Source: Dyadobacter sp. CY326 (GTDB lineage: Bacteria > Bacteroidota > Bacteroidia > Cytophagales > Spirosomataceae). From it: DNA of 64,000 nt. Numbering within the stretch: the stretch's first letter is position 1; each line of letters begins with the position of its first letter. Shown here in pieces: positions 27,734-35,946 of this stretch. The position numbers and the translations under genes were made by a program. The stretch covers positions 434,001 to 498,000 of the forward strand of contig NZ_JAJUXI010000003.1 in the NCBI RefSeq assembly GCF_021390515.1, written 5' to 3'. The notes below the pieces were generated by a model, which did no database searches, was not told the origin of the DNA, and saw only the letters and a program-made list of their open reading frames with translations.

Positions 27734-28004
27734 GAATCCTATTGTATAATTTTATTTCAATTTCGAACCATGCCACCCAACGCAGCGCCTTGAATGACAA
27801 TTTATTTCTGATTACAGTAAAGGCACCGGATGGAATTTGTCTGATGGCAAATCGATTAGATCCAACGTGGGGGGCCTGAGTGAAAAGAATATCCGCAGAT
27901 CCGAAGCACCAGCTACCGTCACCAATACAGCTAATCAAATATCATAATTTCAGGATATACTTGTATCAATTTTCCAATCGAAGAAAAAAAGGATTACCTC
28001 TTAA

Positions 28005-28025
28005 CCGCAATCGGCCAGATGTCAG
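28005..28025 (+). repeat. Direct repeat copy A (CCGCAATCGG family)
   Basis: CCGCAATCGGCCAGATGTCAG. A second copy with four mismatches, CCGCAATCGGTCGGATGTAAG, lies at 28768-28788. The pair brackets the disrupted DUF6980-like gene. Confidence 0.6.
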
Positions 28026-28049
28026 TTTGTGTTACAAACTAATCTGGCC
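28013..28049. terminator. Hairpin in the island
   Basis: GGCCAGAT (28013-28020) pairs with ATCTGGCC (28042-28049) and AGTTTG with CAAACT inside, leaving a 5-nt loop. No T tract follows, so it may be a structured element rather than a terminator. Confidence 0.5.
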
Positions 28050-28266
28050 CGGCCAAACGCTCCGGAGTCGCTGCCGGGGGAATTTATAAATATTTTAATG
28101 TCGCAACCAGACTCCACCCGAGATTACTCTGTAACAAGATGTGTAAGAATAGTCAGGTTTAGCTAAACGTGAAAGATTTAATGCAGCTGTTCACCCCCCT
28201 CTGCCCGCTAATAATATTTCTCACATTCACACTTTTGACCGAAGTAACATTTGCAGGGCAAGATTC

Positions 28267-28274
28267 TATCTTTG
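28267..28274 (+). promoter_or_regulatory. -7 promoter box TATCTTTG
   Basis: Perfect TAnnTTTG match 44 bases before the ATG at 28318. TTTG elements upstream (28234, 28250) are not at the usual ~20-base spacing, so the -33 box is unclear. Confidence 0.5.
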
Positions 28275-28317
28275 TAATGTCGAGTCGACAAATCCATGTT
28301 CTGTCCTAAGTTTACCA

Positions 28318-28682
28318 ATGAAGCTAACGTTGTTCAAAAAATACTTCAAGACTTTCAATGACTTGCCTCTGCCCAAAGACGTATGGCAAACTGCTGAATA
28401 TGAGGCCTATGTAGAGGCGATAGAGCTAAACAAAGATTGTGGCGATTGGTATTTCAAGCAAAAATCAAAGATGCTGGTATTAACTACAAGAAATATTGCT
28501 GCCTGAAAATGGCATATCATCTTATTGAGGACAAGAAGGCCACGCTAGAAAATCCAATAAATTATGATTCAGTAATCACACATAAAAGAATTGATTTTGG
28601 TCTTCCCATTCATGATGGAGGGAATTCCTATATCAAAATCGATTTTTGCCCTTGGTGCGGGAAAAATCTATCTGTGACATAA
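28318..28682 (+). pseudogene. Small HDGG/CPWCG protein gene (DUF6980-like) with a -1 frame break
   Basis: Two overlapping frames together make one recognisable protein. The first, from 28318, reads MKLTLFKKYFKTFNDLPLPK and continues to GDWYFKQK. The second carries KYCCLKMAYHL, then FGLPIHDGGNSYIKIDFCPW and CGKNL, the pattern of a small metal-binding-looking family (C-C...HDGG-S-x-x-x-I...CPWCG) that I believe is catalogued as DUF6980. The frames join naturally at the A run in AAGCAAAAATCAAAG (about 28455-28469) if one A were added or the ribosome slipped by -1, giving FKQKIKDAGINYKKYCC. Either a deleted base, a sequencing error or frameshifting. Function unknown. Confidence 0.7.
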
Positions 28683-28767
28683 TTGCGACCTTGTTTGTAG
28701 CCTAACAAACAAGAGGTTAATCCAGTCTTATAAAATAAGTGCTTTCAATTCAGCGGTTTTATGTCAG

Positions 28768-28788
28768 CCGCAATCGGTCGGATGTAAG
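28768..28788 (+). repeat. Direct repeat copy B (CCGCAATCGG family)
   Basis: 17 of 21 bases match the copy at 28005-28025, in the same orientation. It lies 86 bases downstream of the DUF6980-like gene. Confidence 0.6.
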
Positions 28789-28878
28789 CTGCTGAACAAT
28801 TCGCCTAAAGGGTTGCTGACAAATGAATCTCATAGTTTTCCTATATTTATGCTAATTGCAAGCCGATCACCACAAATT

Positions 28879-28897
28879 GGTGAGTGACGCGGTGAGT
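28879..28897 (+). promoter_or_regulatory. Right-end arm-type recombinase sites
   Basis: Two direct GGTGAGT heptamers at 28879-28885 and 28891-28897 match the GGTGAGT next to attL. They lie ~60 bases inside the right attachment repeat, a position expected for integrase arm-binding sites. Confidence 0.5.
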
Positions 28898-28954
28898 ATA
28901 GGATTTCGCAGGGCACAACCACTTGATAAGCAATTTGTTATCTAAAAAAGTATG

Positions 28955-28981
28955 ATCCCAGCGGGATCACTTGAAGAAATA
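28955..28981 (+). repeat. Right attachment repeat (attR) of the tRNA-Lys island
   Basis: Exact 27-base copy of the 20488-20514 segment, but here preceded by non-tRNA sequence. It marks the right boundary of an ~8.5 kb element. Confidence 0.9.
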
Positions 28982-28995
28982 TTAAAAAGCATCAA

Positions 28996-29030
28996 AATCC
29001 TGCTAATCAATAGATTAGCAGGATTTTTTG
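28996..29030 (+). terminator. Original tRNA-Lys terminator displaced to the right side
   Basis: AATCCTGCTAATC / GATTAGCAGGATT, a 13-bp perfect stem with a 4-base loop and six T's. It is homologous to the terminator beside attL. Confidence 0.85.
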
Positions 29031-29178
29031 TTTTCTGAGTTACCCCAAATGTTCTATCTCCCACATTTGGCCAGATCTCCCCCCATCATTGTCACTTAAC
29101 CCCGCATTCTTTCTTATTCATTGATCATAATTTTGTGCGGGAAAATAATTATCCTTCGGAAAACAAAATTTAGTCAAA

Positions 29179-29745
29179 ATGAGAAAGCTGGTTTTATTTG
29201 CGCATATCTCCCTCGATGGTTTTGCTGGTGACATCAATGGTCATCTTGGTTTTTTATCTTATGATGGTGAGCTGCAACGCTTTGCGGATGAACTTGTCAA
29301 TACAGTGGGGTCGCCTTTGTATGGTAAAAACACTTACCACTTGATGGAAGATTACTGGCCCACCGTATTAAATGATCCCAATGCAAGCGGGCAATTGCTT
29401 GAACATGCACGTTGGGTGCAGGAGATTCCGAAAAGGGTTTTTTCAACGACATTGACCAGCGCCGATTGGAACAACACCACATTGATCAAAGACAACATTG
29501 CGGAGGAGATTAACAAACTGAAACAGCAACCTGGCAAAGATCTGGTGATCTTCGGAAGTCCTGGCCTTGCGAAAAGTTTGATGAATCTTGGACTGATAGA
29601 CGAGTTCAAACTCACCTTGCATCCCGTGATCTAAGGACAAGAGATCAGCCTATTTGATAGTGATGCACCAATGAGCAACTTGCAATTGCTTGAATCAAAA
29701 ACCCTTGGTTCGGGCGTCGTAACATTGCATTACACAAAGCGATGA
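29179..29745 (+). pseudogene. Dihydrofolate reductase family (RibD C-terminal-like) gene with in-frame TAA
   Basis: The first 151 codons encode a DHFR/RibD-like reductase: MRKLVLFAHISLDGFAGD, GSPLYGKNTYHLMEDYWPTV, DLVIFGSPGLAKSLMNLGLI, DEFKLTLHPVI. A TAA at 29632-29634 then interrupts the frame, which continues with GQEISLFDSDAPMSNLQLLE and SKTLGSGVVTLHYTKR to a TGA at 29745. Intact relatives read HPV-x-LG-x-G-x-x-LF at this point, so the TAA most likely replaced a TTA Leu codon. The missing ~36 residues include the last beta strand of the fold. It is the first gene outside the island. Confidence 0.85.
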
Positions 29746-29835
29746 ACTGCGGTAATGCACGAATCGAAAATCAGAATCAGAATCAGAAATCGCTGTAAAA
29801 GGTGATTTTTTTAGCATCCCCACAATCAGCCTCAA

Positions 29836-30996
29836 TCAGCTAGGTTGAAGCAGCCTGACCATTCTTTCAAGTGCATCTTCACTATGCATCCACTCGCCGT
29901 TTTGCAAAGAAATCTTTGCCGCTTCCGCAGCTCTTTCCTGCATTTGTCTTTCGTACGCGGCGATGGCAGATTGTATGTCAAGGAAATGCGCGCTGCATAG
30001 ACATTGGCTTAGTTCCAATGCATCAACCATCGCCATATTGGCGCCTTCACCGGCTGACGGTGGCATTACATGGGCAGCGTCGCCCAGCATGGTCAGGTTG
30101 GATTGTGCCTTCCAGCTTTGATCTGGCGGCATGCAATACAGCGGACGCGGGATGAAAGCCGTCATAGCATTTTCGAAGAGTTTGAACCAAATGCTGCTCC
30201 ATTCGGGATAGGCTTTTCTGAACCAGCCAAGCACTTCCAAATTGTCAGCGTAATCTAAACCATTCGTTACCGCCCAACTTTCGTCAGTTTTGAAGCTGGC
30301 ATAAAAGGTAAGATTTCCATCGCCTTTCAGCCCCATGAGCAGGTTTCTGCCTTTTCCAAAAGCCAATAATGCTCCGCTATTGAGGAGCTTACAGATTTCC
30401 GGCACCGCTTTTTCAGCATATTGAACATTGCCTTCGAGCATGGTTATGCCCGTGTAAAAAGGCTTCACATCGGTGATATATGAGCGGATTTTAGAACGCG
30501 CGCCGTCTGCTGCGATCACAATGTCGGCATAGGCGGAAGAGCCATTTTTAAAATGGAGCAACCAGCCTTCATTTTGTGCTTGCATTGACACAAATTGGCT
30601 GTCCCAAATAACCGTTTCGGGCTGTAAAGATTCCAGAAATATCTTCCGCAATTGACCTCTGTCAATCTCCGGACGAAAATGTTCATTGCCAAAATCCGCA
30701 CGAGTTGCGGTTTCATGATCACTATAAAAAACCTCTGCGCGCGCATTGACAATGGTTTTCCGGTCGGCGCCTGGTCGGAAATGCTTCTTAAATTCTTCTA
30801 GCAAATGGGCTGCGCGCAAAGCGCTCAATCCCGAGCCTTCGTGCATGTCGAGCGGCGCGCCTTGCACGCGCGCATTTTTGTCAATGTCTCGTTCGTAAAC
30901 TTTAACGTTAGCACCTTGAAGCTGCAAAAGACGAGTTAATGTGAGGCCGGCAGGACCACCGCCAACGACAGCAATTTGTTTATCTTGTATCAACAT
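29836..30996 (-). CDS. FAD-dependent monooxygenase (TetX-like)
   Basis: Class A flavoprotein monooxygenase, 386 residues from the Met at 30996. Visible motifs are the dinucleotide fold IAVVGGGPAGLTLTRLLQLQ, the NAD(P)H/FAD DG motif in IVIAADGARSKIRSYI, and the FAD-ribityl motif MLGDAAHVMPPSAGEGANMA. The last is very close to the corresponding block of Tet(X) tetracycline-inactivating enzymes, and so is the length, but substrate specificity cannot be assigned. It lies 75 bases downstream of an AraC-type regulator on the same strand, probably as one unit. Confidence 0.85.
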   Translation of the reverse strand: MLIQDKQIAVVGGGPAGLTLTRLLQLQGANVKVYERDIDKNARVQGAPLDMHEGSGLSALRAAHLLEEFKKHFRPGADRKTIVNARAEVFYSDHETATRADFGNEHFRPEIDRGQLRKIFLESLQPETVIWDSQFVSMQAQNEGWLLHFKNGSSAYADIVIAADGARSKIRSYITDVKPFYTGITMLEGNVQYAEKAVPEICKLLNSGALLAFGKGRNLLMGLKGDGNLTFYASFKTDESWAVTNGLDYADNLEVLGWFRKAYPEWSSIWFKLFENAMTAFIPRPLYCMPPDQSWKAQSNLTMLGDAAHVMPPSAGEGANMAMVDALELSQCLCSAHFLDIQSAIAAYERQMQERAAEAAKISLQNGEWMHSEDALERMVRLLQPS

Positions 30997-31071
30997 TTTT
31001 CTTTTATTATGGTGATACAAAACTCTGAATTTCGCTTCGAGCTGGCTTGTACAAATGCGACAAAATCGCGA

Positions 31072-31857
31072 CTATACCCTGTTTGGATATTTCGATTTTC
31101 GCGCAAATGCAGCTGGCGTGGTGCCACTGTAACGTTTAAATTCCCTGCTTAAATGAGACTGGTCTGTATAGCCAAACTCATGTGCCAGCCCGGCAAGATT
31201 GGAAGTCGGATTGAGTAACAACGCATTCCTGACCTGCTCGAAACGCATCAATCCCGACACGTCTTTCACGGTCCGACCCGAGGTTTCTTTGAACTTTCTT
31301 TCCAACGTTCGGAGCGTCGCATGCGCCGCTTCTGCAACCCGACCGACCGGCATCGTGCCATTCGTTTTACTCAGAGCAGCACCAGCTTTCGAGAGCATTG
31401 GATCGGCCGAAGGCTTCAATCGCTCACTTGAAAAATATTGCGTTACAAGCGCCACCGCCTCGGTTATCTGGCCAGCATTGATGCAAGTGTCTAACGCATA
31501 ATGCATTGATGCAATTGGATGTTCAAAAATGCGCACGCCGTCTTTGCCAGACTGCAATCCAAGCAAGTCGAAAACGGTCCAGGGAAAGCACCTGATTCCA
31601 ATGATTTCAAAACGGTTTTTTGAGGAAAAGACAGCAGGCTTATCAAGTAAGCCTATTAAGAAAGGTGACGGCAATGCTTGAAAGCCTTCATTTTGAAGAA
31701 CACTGCATCCGCTTCCAAAGTGAAAAATTATTTCAGCGGACCCGTCCGGCACAACTTCGAAAGTCGTTTCAGCTTCGCCGAAATCCTTTCGGTCATACCA
31801 AAAGCACTTTATCTTACCTGACAGCCCTTTTGGCGGCTCAAATTCCTGGTGCAGCAT
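31072..31857 (-). CDS. AraC family transcriptional regulator with DUF6597-like sensor
   Basis: A 261-residue regulator. The N-terminal ~150 residues (PPKGLSGKIKCFWYDRKDFG, VVPDGSAEIIFHFGS) have the pattern of the DUF6597 domain common in Bacteroidota AraC proteins. Residues ~160-255 contain two helix-turn-helix units (GRVAEAAHATLRTLERKFKE, LAGLAHEFGYTDQSHLSREF, KRYSGTTPAAF). It precedes the TetX-like monooxygenase and may control it. Confidence 0.88.
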   Translation of the reverse strand: MLHQEFEPPKGLSGKIKCFWYDRKDFGEAETTFEVVPDGSAEIIFHFGSGCSVLQNEGFQALPSPFLIGLLDKPAVFSSKNRFEIIGIRCFPWTVFDLLGLQSGKDGVRIFEHPIASMHYALDTCINAGQITEAVALVTQYFSSERLKPSADPMLSKAGAALSKTNGTMPVGRVAEAAHATLRTLERKFKETSGRTVKDVSGLMRFEQVRNALLLNPTSNLAGLAHEFGYTDQSHLSREFKRYSGTTPAAFARKSKYPNRV

Positions 31858-31870
31858 CTTGGAGGGGGCA

Positions 31871-32038
31871 CTAATATCCTTTTACCTTCGAAAATCCTTT
31901 TACCGAAAAATAGTAAAGTCCGAGGGAAAATGGAATAAGAATGAGGACGTTACTGGTGACGAATTTGGACATGAGTGCCACGCATATGGCCACGATCCAA
32001 ATGCTGAAATGATATTTTGCCCACGAAAGTTTGTCCAT
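31871..32038 (-). CDS. 55-residue membrane protein
   Basis: A short gene with ATG at 32036-32038 and TAG at 31871. The product MDKLSWAKYHFSIWIVAICV, then ALMSKFVTSNVLILIPFSLG and LYYFSVKGFSKVKGY, has two membrane segments separated by a short SKFVTS loop and a basic C-terminus, so both ends probably face the cytoplasm. No family is recognised. It ends 13 bases before the AraC gene start on the same strand, a spacing that suggests co-transcription and supports it as real. Confidence 0.6.
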   Translation of the reverse strand: MDKLSWAKYHFSIWIVAICVALMSKFVTSNVLILIPFSLGLYYFSVKGFSKVKGY

Positions 32039-32372
32039 AACCAGAGCGGTTTAAGTGTTAACGTCATTATTTAAAATTAACAGATTTCAACATTTTTACC
32101 AAAAATAAAAACGCTTATAACTATTCCTCTCAGCCACCGACGAATTCCGTTCATCCCTAAAAATTTACCGAAGAATAACTCCGCGTATTTCAACAAGTAA
32201 ATCGAGGTAACATTCTTCCTTTCAAGCCTAATAAGAAATTAGTTCCCGATGAAGGCGTTGCCGCATCGGTCCCATCACTCCTATAAAGTGGCATTAAGCC
32301 ACGCGTTTCAGCTTTAATTAGCGGAAGTGAGCAATCACGTTCCATCAAAACCTCTATCAATAATTATCTAAC
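32039..32372. other. AT-rich divergent intergenic region
   Basis: About 330 bases between the divergent small membrane gene and the SGNH gene. It should contain both promoters. No clear TAnnTTTG/TTTG pair, repeat or RNA structure was identified. Confidence 0.45.
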
Positions 32373-33596
32373 ATGAATCTGATTTCATTTCTTTTTGGCG
32401 TCCTGTTGTTATGCATGCCCCTTTTTCGTCAAGATTTTTTTGTAAAACATCCCTCCCTTTTGCCGCTTTATTTTGCGCTTTTTCCGATTGGCCTGATTGT
32501 GCTGCTTTGGTCGTTTTCTGCACAAAAGCTGGCCCGCCTGGCAGTCTTGGTCGGCGTGTGCGTCGTCATTGAAGCGGCCCTTGTTGGGAGCATTGCGTAT
32601 ATGGTTCACTTTCAAACATATAAACCGCTGTCAGACAATTACTATTATTGGGTGCGCGGGCAATATGGCTTCTTTAAAAACACCACGAACTTTGACAGTG
32701 ATCTGTCGCGCTACGACCCTTACCTTGGCTATCGCTTTCGGCCCAACATTATCGGCAGCTTTGCAAATCCGGAATTTAATGTTGAAATCAAGACAAATTC
32801 CCTCGGTGTGCGCGATGACGAAGCAAGTCTGAACCATCCCTCCATTGTCGTTTTGGGAGATTCGCATGGCATGGGCTGGGGCGTGGAGCATCCAGACAGA
32901 TTTTCAGAAGTGCTTGAAAAACAGCTTGATGTGAAAGTTTTGAACACCGCAATCACTTCTTATGGGACGCATCGGGAAACGAAGTTGCTGAGCAAGGCCA
33001 ATCTGGATTCTTGCAAATTGCTGATCATTCAATATTGTGAAAATGATTTGGACGAAAACAAAGCCAACCTGAACAAGGCACAGAAGTCTGGCATTGATTC
33101 ACTGGGTTTTGAGGCCGCTGAGAAACATAATATTATCAATAGGACTTACTTCCCATTCAAAGGCATTTTTCTGAGTCTGCGCTGGCTGATAACAATCGGC
33201 ATTCAAAATGCCGTCAAACCGAGCCAGCCTATTAATAATCAACCCGTTGTTGCCAAATCAACTGTGCCGAAGCATGAGCACGCGGAGGCATTTTTCCCCT
33301 ATTTGAACCGAATTCGCGAACGATATAAAGGCCCAATCGTTGTCTTCGATCTGGGCGTTTACAACTTTCCGATTGTGAAAGAATTTAAGGCATATCATGC
33401 AGTCAGGCCAGTCGCAAATGTCCATTTCGTTAATGTGCATCCTTTGCTCGGACAACGAGATTATTTCACCCTTGACGACCATATCAATGCAAATGGCCAT
33501 GGTAAAATAGGCAATGCGCTGGCCGATTTAATTCGTAAAAATGGATGGTTGGAAAAACAGGATAACCGGCCCCTATTGGCAACAAGCCGTCCATAA
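32373..33596 (+). CDS. Membrane-anchored SGNH/GDSL-like hydrolase
   Basis: A 407-residue protein. Residues 1-75 hold two or three membrane segments (LISFLFGVLLLCMPLF, LLPLYFALFPIGLIVLLWSF, LAVLVGVCVVIEAALVGSIA). From ~145 an SGNH fold appears: block I with the nucleophile Ser in VVLGDSHGMGWGVE, an Asn/Asp region IIQYCENDLDENK, and the C-terminal Asp-x-x-His as LDDHINANGHGKIGNAL. It is probably an extracytoplasmic esterase or acyltransferase-like enzyme acting on envelope glycans or lipids; the substrate is unknown. Confidence 0.85.
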   Translation: MNLISFLFGVLLLCMPLFRQDFFVKHPSLLPLYFALFPIGLIVLLWSFSAQKLARLAVLVGVCVVIEAALVGSIAYMVHFQTYKPLSDNYYYWVRGQYGFFKNTTNFDSDLSRYDPYLGYRFRPNIIGSFANPEFNVEIKTNSLGVRDDEASLNHPSIVVLGDSHGMGWGVEHPDRFSEVLEKQLDVKVLNTAITSYGTHRETKLLSKANLDSCKLLIIQYCENDLDENKANLNKAQKSGIDSLGFEAAEKHNIINRTYFPFKGIFLSLRWLITIGIQNAVKPSQPINNQPVVAKSTVPKHEHAEAFFPYLNRIRERYKGPIVVFDLGVYNFPIVKEFKAYHAVRPVANVHFVNVHPLLGQRDYFTLDDHINANGHGKIGNALADLIRKNGWLEKQDNRPLLATSRP

Positions 33597-33709
33597 TATC
33601 TCATTCGCTCCCTAAAAGGCACATCTGACAAGCCGATTATTTCTTGCAATGCAAACCCGCGTTTGCATTCCAGGGCAAATAATGAGAAATTGCGCCCCCA
33701 ATTTTTCGA

Positions 33710-34972
33710 ATGATGACAAATCCCCTTTTTTGCGGCATCGATTTCGGCACTTCCAATTCCAGTCTGGCAGTTGCGAATGATGATGACGTATTTCTGATTC
33801 CGGTTGAAAACGACCAAAACACAATTCCCAGCGCCATGTTTTTTGCCAGGAAGGACAATGAGGCTTTCTTTGGCCGCCAGGCAATGGAGCGCTTTCTGGC
33901 GCGACAACCGGGAAGGTTAATGCGCAGTTTGAAGCGCGTGCTCGGCACCCCGGCCATGCGGCAGGGCACAATGGTGAACGGTGAGCTGATGAAATTTGAC
34001 CAGATCATTGCAGCATTTTTAAATCAAATGAAGCGCAAGGCCGAGGCTGATTGCGGGGCCGAACTCAAACATGTTGTCATGGGTCGGCCGGTTCATTTCA
34101 CAGACAATGATGCCGCTGCCGATCAGCGCGCTGAAAATGAGCTGATGGCCGTGGCTAAAAGTCTTGGATTTGAGCACGTTGGATTTCAATTCGAGCCCAT
34201 TGCAGCCGCATTCGCGCATGAGGCAAGAGTCAATGGAGAAAAACTGGCGATGGTCGTTGATCTGGGCGGTGGCACATCCGATTTCACGATTATCCGGTTG
34301 TCAAAACAAAACGCCCGCAAAGCAGACAGAAGCAATGACATTCTGGCCAACACGGGTGTAAGGCTTGGTGGAAATGATTTCGATAAAGACCTGAGCCTCG
34401 CGGAAATGATGCCGGAACTCGGTTTTCGCACAAAATACGGTCATAAAAATCTGGAAGTGCCTTCCTATCATTATTTTGATCTTTCGGAATGGAGTAAGGT
34501 CAATTTTCTTTACACCAACAGGATTCTATTTCAAGCTAAACAATTGCTTCGCGAGACGCATGATCCTGTGCGTTACGGCAGGCTCATCAGCGTGCTCGAA
34601 CAGGAAAGAGGCCACGCGGTGCTGGCAGAAACTGAAAAGATCAAGATTGGATTGGCTTCCAAAGAAAACTATGCGGCCGTCCTCGATTTCATCGATGAAG
34701 ACTTGCGCATTGACGTCGCTCGCGAAGATTTCAACGCAGCAATTATAACAAAAACAGAACGGATCGTGCTGGCCGCCAAAGAATGTCTGCAAGTCGCCGG
34801 CATATCCGCAGAGGAAATCGGACTCGTGATCATGACGGGCGGCTCAACCGAAATCCCTCTGATCCAGCAACAATTCCGAACATTATTTCCAGCAGCCGAT
34901 TGGTCAGAGGAAAACAAATTATCGAGCGTAGGCTTGGGCCTTGCTTACGACGCGCGCAATCGTTTTTCGTAA
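33710..34972 (+). CDS. Hsp70 family protein (YegD-like)
   Basis: A 420-residue Hsp70-type ATPase domain without a normal substrate-binding domain, as in E. coli YegD. Motifs: phosphate-1 GIDFGTSNSSLAVANDDDVF, FEPIAAAFAHEA, phosphate-2 MVVDLGGGTSDFTIIRLS, and the adenosine motif IMTGGSTEIPLIQQQF. Its role is unknown; it is not a DnaK replacement. It starts ATGATG, so the start may be 33710 or 33713. Confidence 0.92.
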   Translation: MMTNPLFCGIDFGTSNSSLAVANDDDVFLIPVENDQNTIPSAMFFARKDNEAFFGRQAMERFLARQPGRLMRSLKRVLGTPAMRQGTMVNGELMKFDQIIAAFLNQMKRKAEADCGAELKHVVMGRPVHFTDNDAAADQRAENELMAVAKSLGFEHVGFQFEPIAAAFAHEARVNGEKLAMVVDLGGGTSDFTIIRLSKQNARKADRSNDILANTGVRLGGNDFDKDLSLAEMMPELGFRTKYGHKNLEVPSYHYFDLSEWSKVNFLYTNRILFQAKQLLRETHDPVRYGRLISVLEQERGHAVLAETEKIKIGLASKENYAAVLDFIDEDLRIDVAREDFNAAIITKTERIVLAAKECLQVAGISAEEIGLVIMTGGSTEIPLIQQQFRTLFPAADWSEENKLSSVGLGLAYDARNRFS

Positions 34973-35064
34973 TCAATTTCGGTAGGAAACGAACAGTCAA
35001 CACAATCGTAAATCTACTAACATTGCATCCCTGCCTGGATTCTGGCTCGACTGTTTGATTTTTT

Positions 35065-35946
35065 TTAAACAGCCTTTATCATCTGGTCGAAAACGGCGCG
35101 CTGCTGCATCATGGATTTAACTTTATCGTCTGGGTTCGTGTGGCATTCGAGCAGAACCCAGCCTTTGTAATTCATTTTGCCAAGGTTGCTCAGCAGCTCT
35201 TTGTAAGGATAATCTGTGCGATCCAGCTCACGGACGTGGACGGTGTCGCCGAACCACTTTTTGACCATATCAAAATTGGCCTGAAAACCTTCTCCAATTA
35301 GATCTTCCTTATTGCAATTCCAGCAGATTTTCGCATTCGGATGATTGGCAGCTTCCATAATCTGCTTAATGTTAGGCAGTTCCTGCGTTTTCTCACCATG
35401 CACTTCCAGCCTGATCAGCTGCCCGAAATCTTTCGCATAAGCAGCCAATTCGTTCAATGCAGCACCGATCTGTGCCAGCGTTTTCTCCACCGGAACATCA
35501 GCATGCAGTCCATTCGGCTTCACTTTCACCCCCGAACCGCCCACATCGGCGCTTAACCGGATGAATTCTTTGGTCCGTTCAATGGACGCTTTTACTTTGG
35601 CCTGATCCGGATAATCATATTGCTGATTTGTGCCCAGCCCGATTAGCTCCACCGGACTGTCTGCAAACTTCTTCTTCACCTCAATGCGTTCTGCCTTAGT
35701 AAGTTCCGGCATTACTTTGTGTGCATGCTCAACACGCAGTTCGACGCCATTGATCTTCGTATCCGAGCAGTTTTTGATCAGAGTTGGCAAATCCCAATCT
35801 TTGCCCCACAAATAAGTGACAAACCCCAGCCTGAAATCCGCCTTCTTCCAGGACAAATCCGCGGCACCCGCTTGTCCGTAAACGAGCGAAGCGCCCGTGA
35901 GCAGGGACAACTCTTTCAGAAATGTCTTTCTATCCATTTGATTCAT
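35065..35946 (-). CDS. Sugar phosphate isomerase/epimerase-like TIM-barrel protein, probably exported
   Basis: A xylose-isomerase-like TIM barrel of 293 residues from the Met at 35946 (MNQMDRKTFLKELSLL...). The N-terminus has RKTFLKELSLLTGASLVYGQ, a weak Tat-like or lipoprotein-independent export signal ending near AGAA. Metal-ligand candidates of the family are GVELRVEHAH, LIRLEVHG, NAKICWNCNKEDL and GWVLLECHTNPDDK. The substrate is unknown. Such genes are abundant in Dyadobacter-like genomes in sugar catabolism loci, but no sugar genes are adjacent here. Confidence 0.88.
   Translation of the reverse strand: MNQMDRKTFLKELSLLTGASLVYGQAGAADLSWKKADFRLGFVTYLWGKDWDLPTLIKNCSDTKINGVELRVEHAHKVMPELTKAERIEVKKKFADSPVELIGLGTNQQYDYPDQAKVKASIERTKEFIRLSADVGGSGVKVKPNGLHADVPVEKTLAQIGAALNELAAYAKDFGQLIRLEVHGEKTQELPNIKQIMEAANHPNAKICWNCNKEDLIGEGFQANFDMVKKWFGDTVHVRELDRTDYPYKELLSNLGKMNYKGWVLLECHTNPDDKVKSMMQQRAVFDQMIKAV

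Larger units (their letters stand above)
27734..28317. other. Island intergenic region with hairpin and promoter signals
   Basis: About 580 bases between the STAND gene start and the disrupted DUF6980-like gene. No convincing gene. It contains a strong hairpin (28013-28049) and a -7-like TATCTTTG (28267-28274). The promoter of the large cargo gene must lie in its left part, but I cannot pick it out. Confidence 0.5.

Noticed and set aside
27666..28089. Possible small genes upstream of the STAND gene (90 and 69 codons)
   Set aside because: No recognisable motif; one overlaps the STAND start region and both have composition expected of non-coding DNA.
24587..29634. TAA reassigned as a sense codon to explain two in-frame TAA interruptions
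   Set aside because: Many genes in the window end normally with TAA, so code reassignment is ruled out; independent nonsense changes or sequencing errors are simpler.
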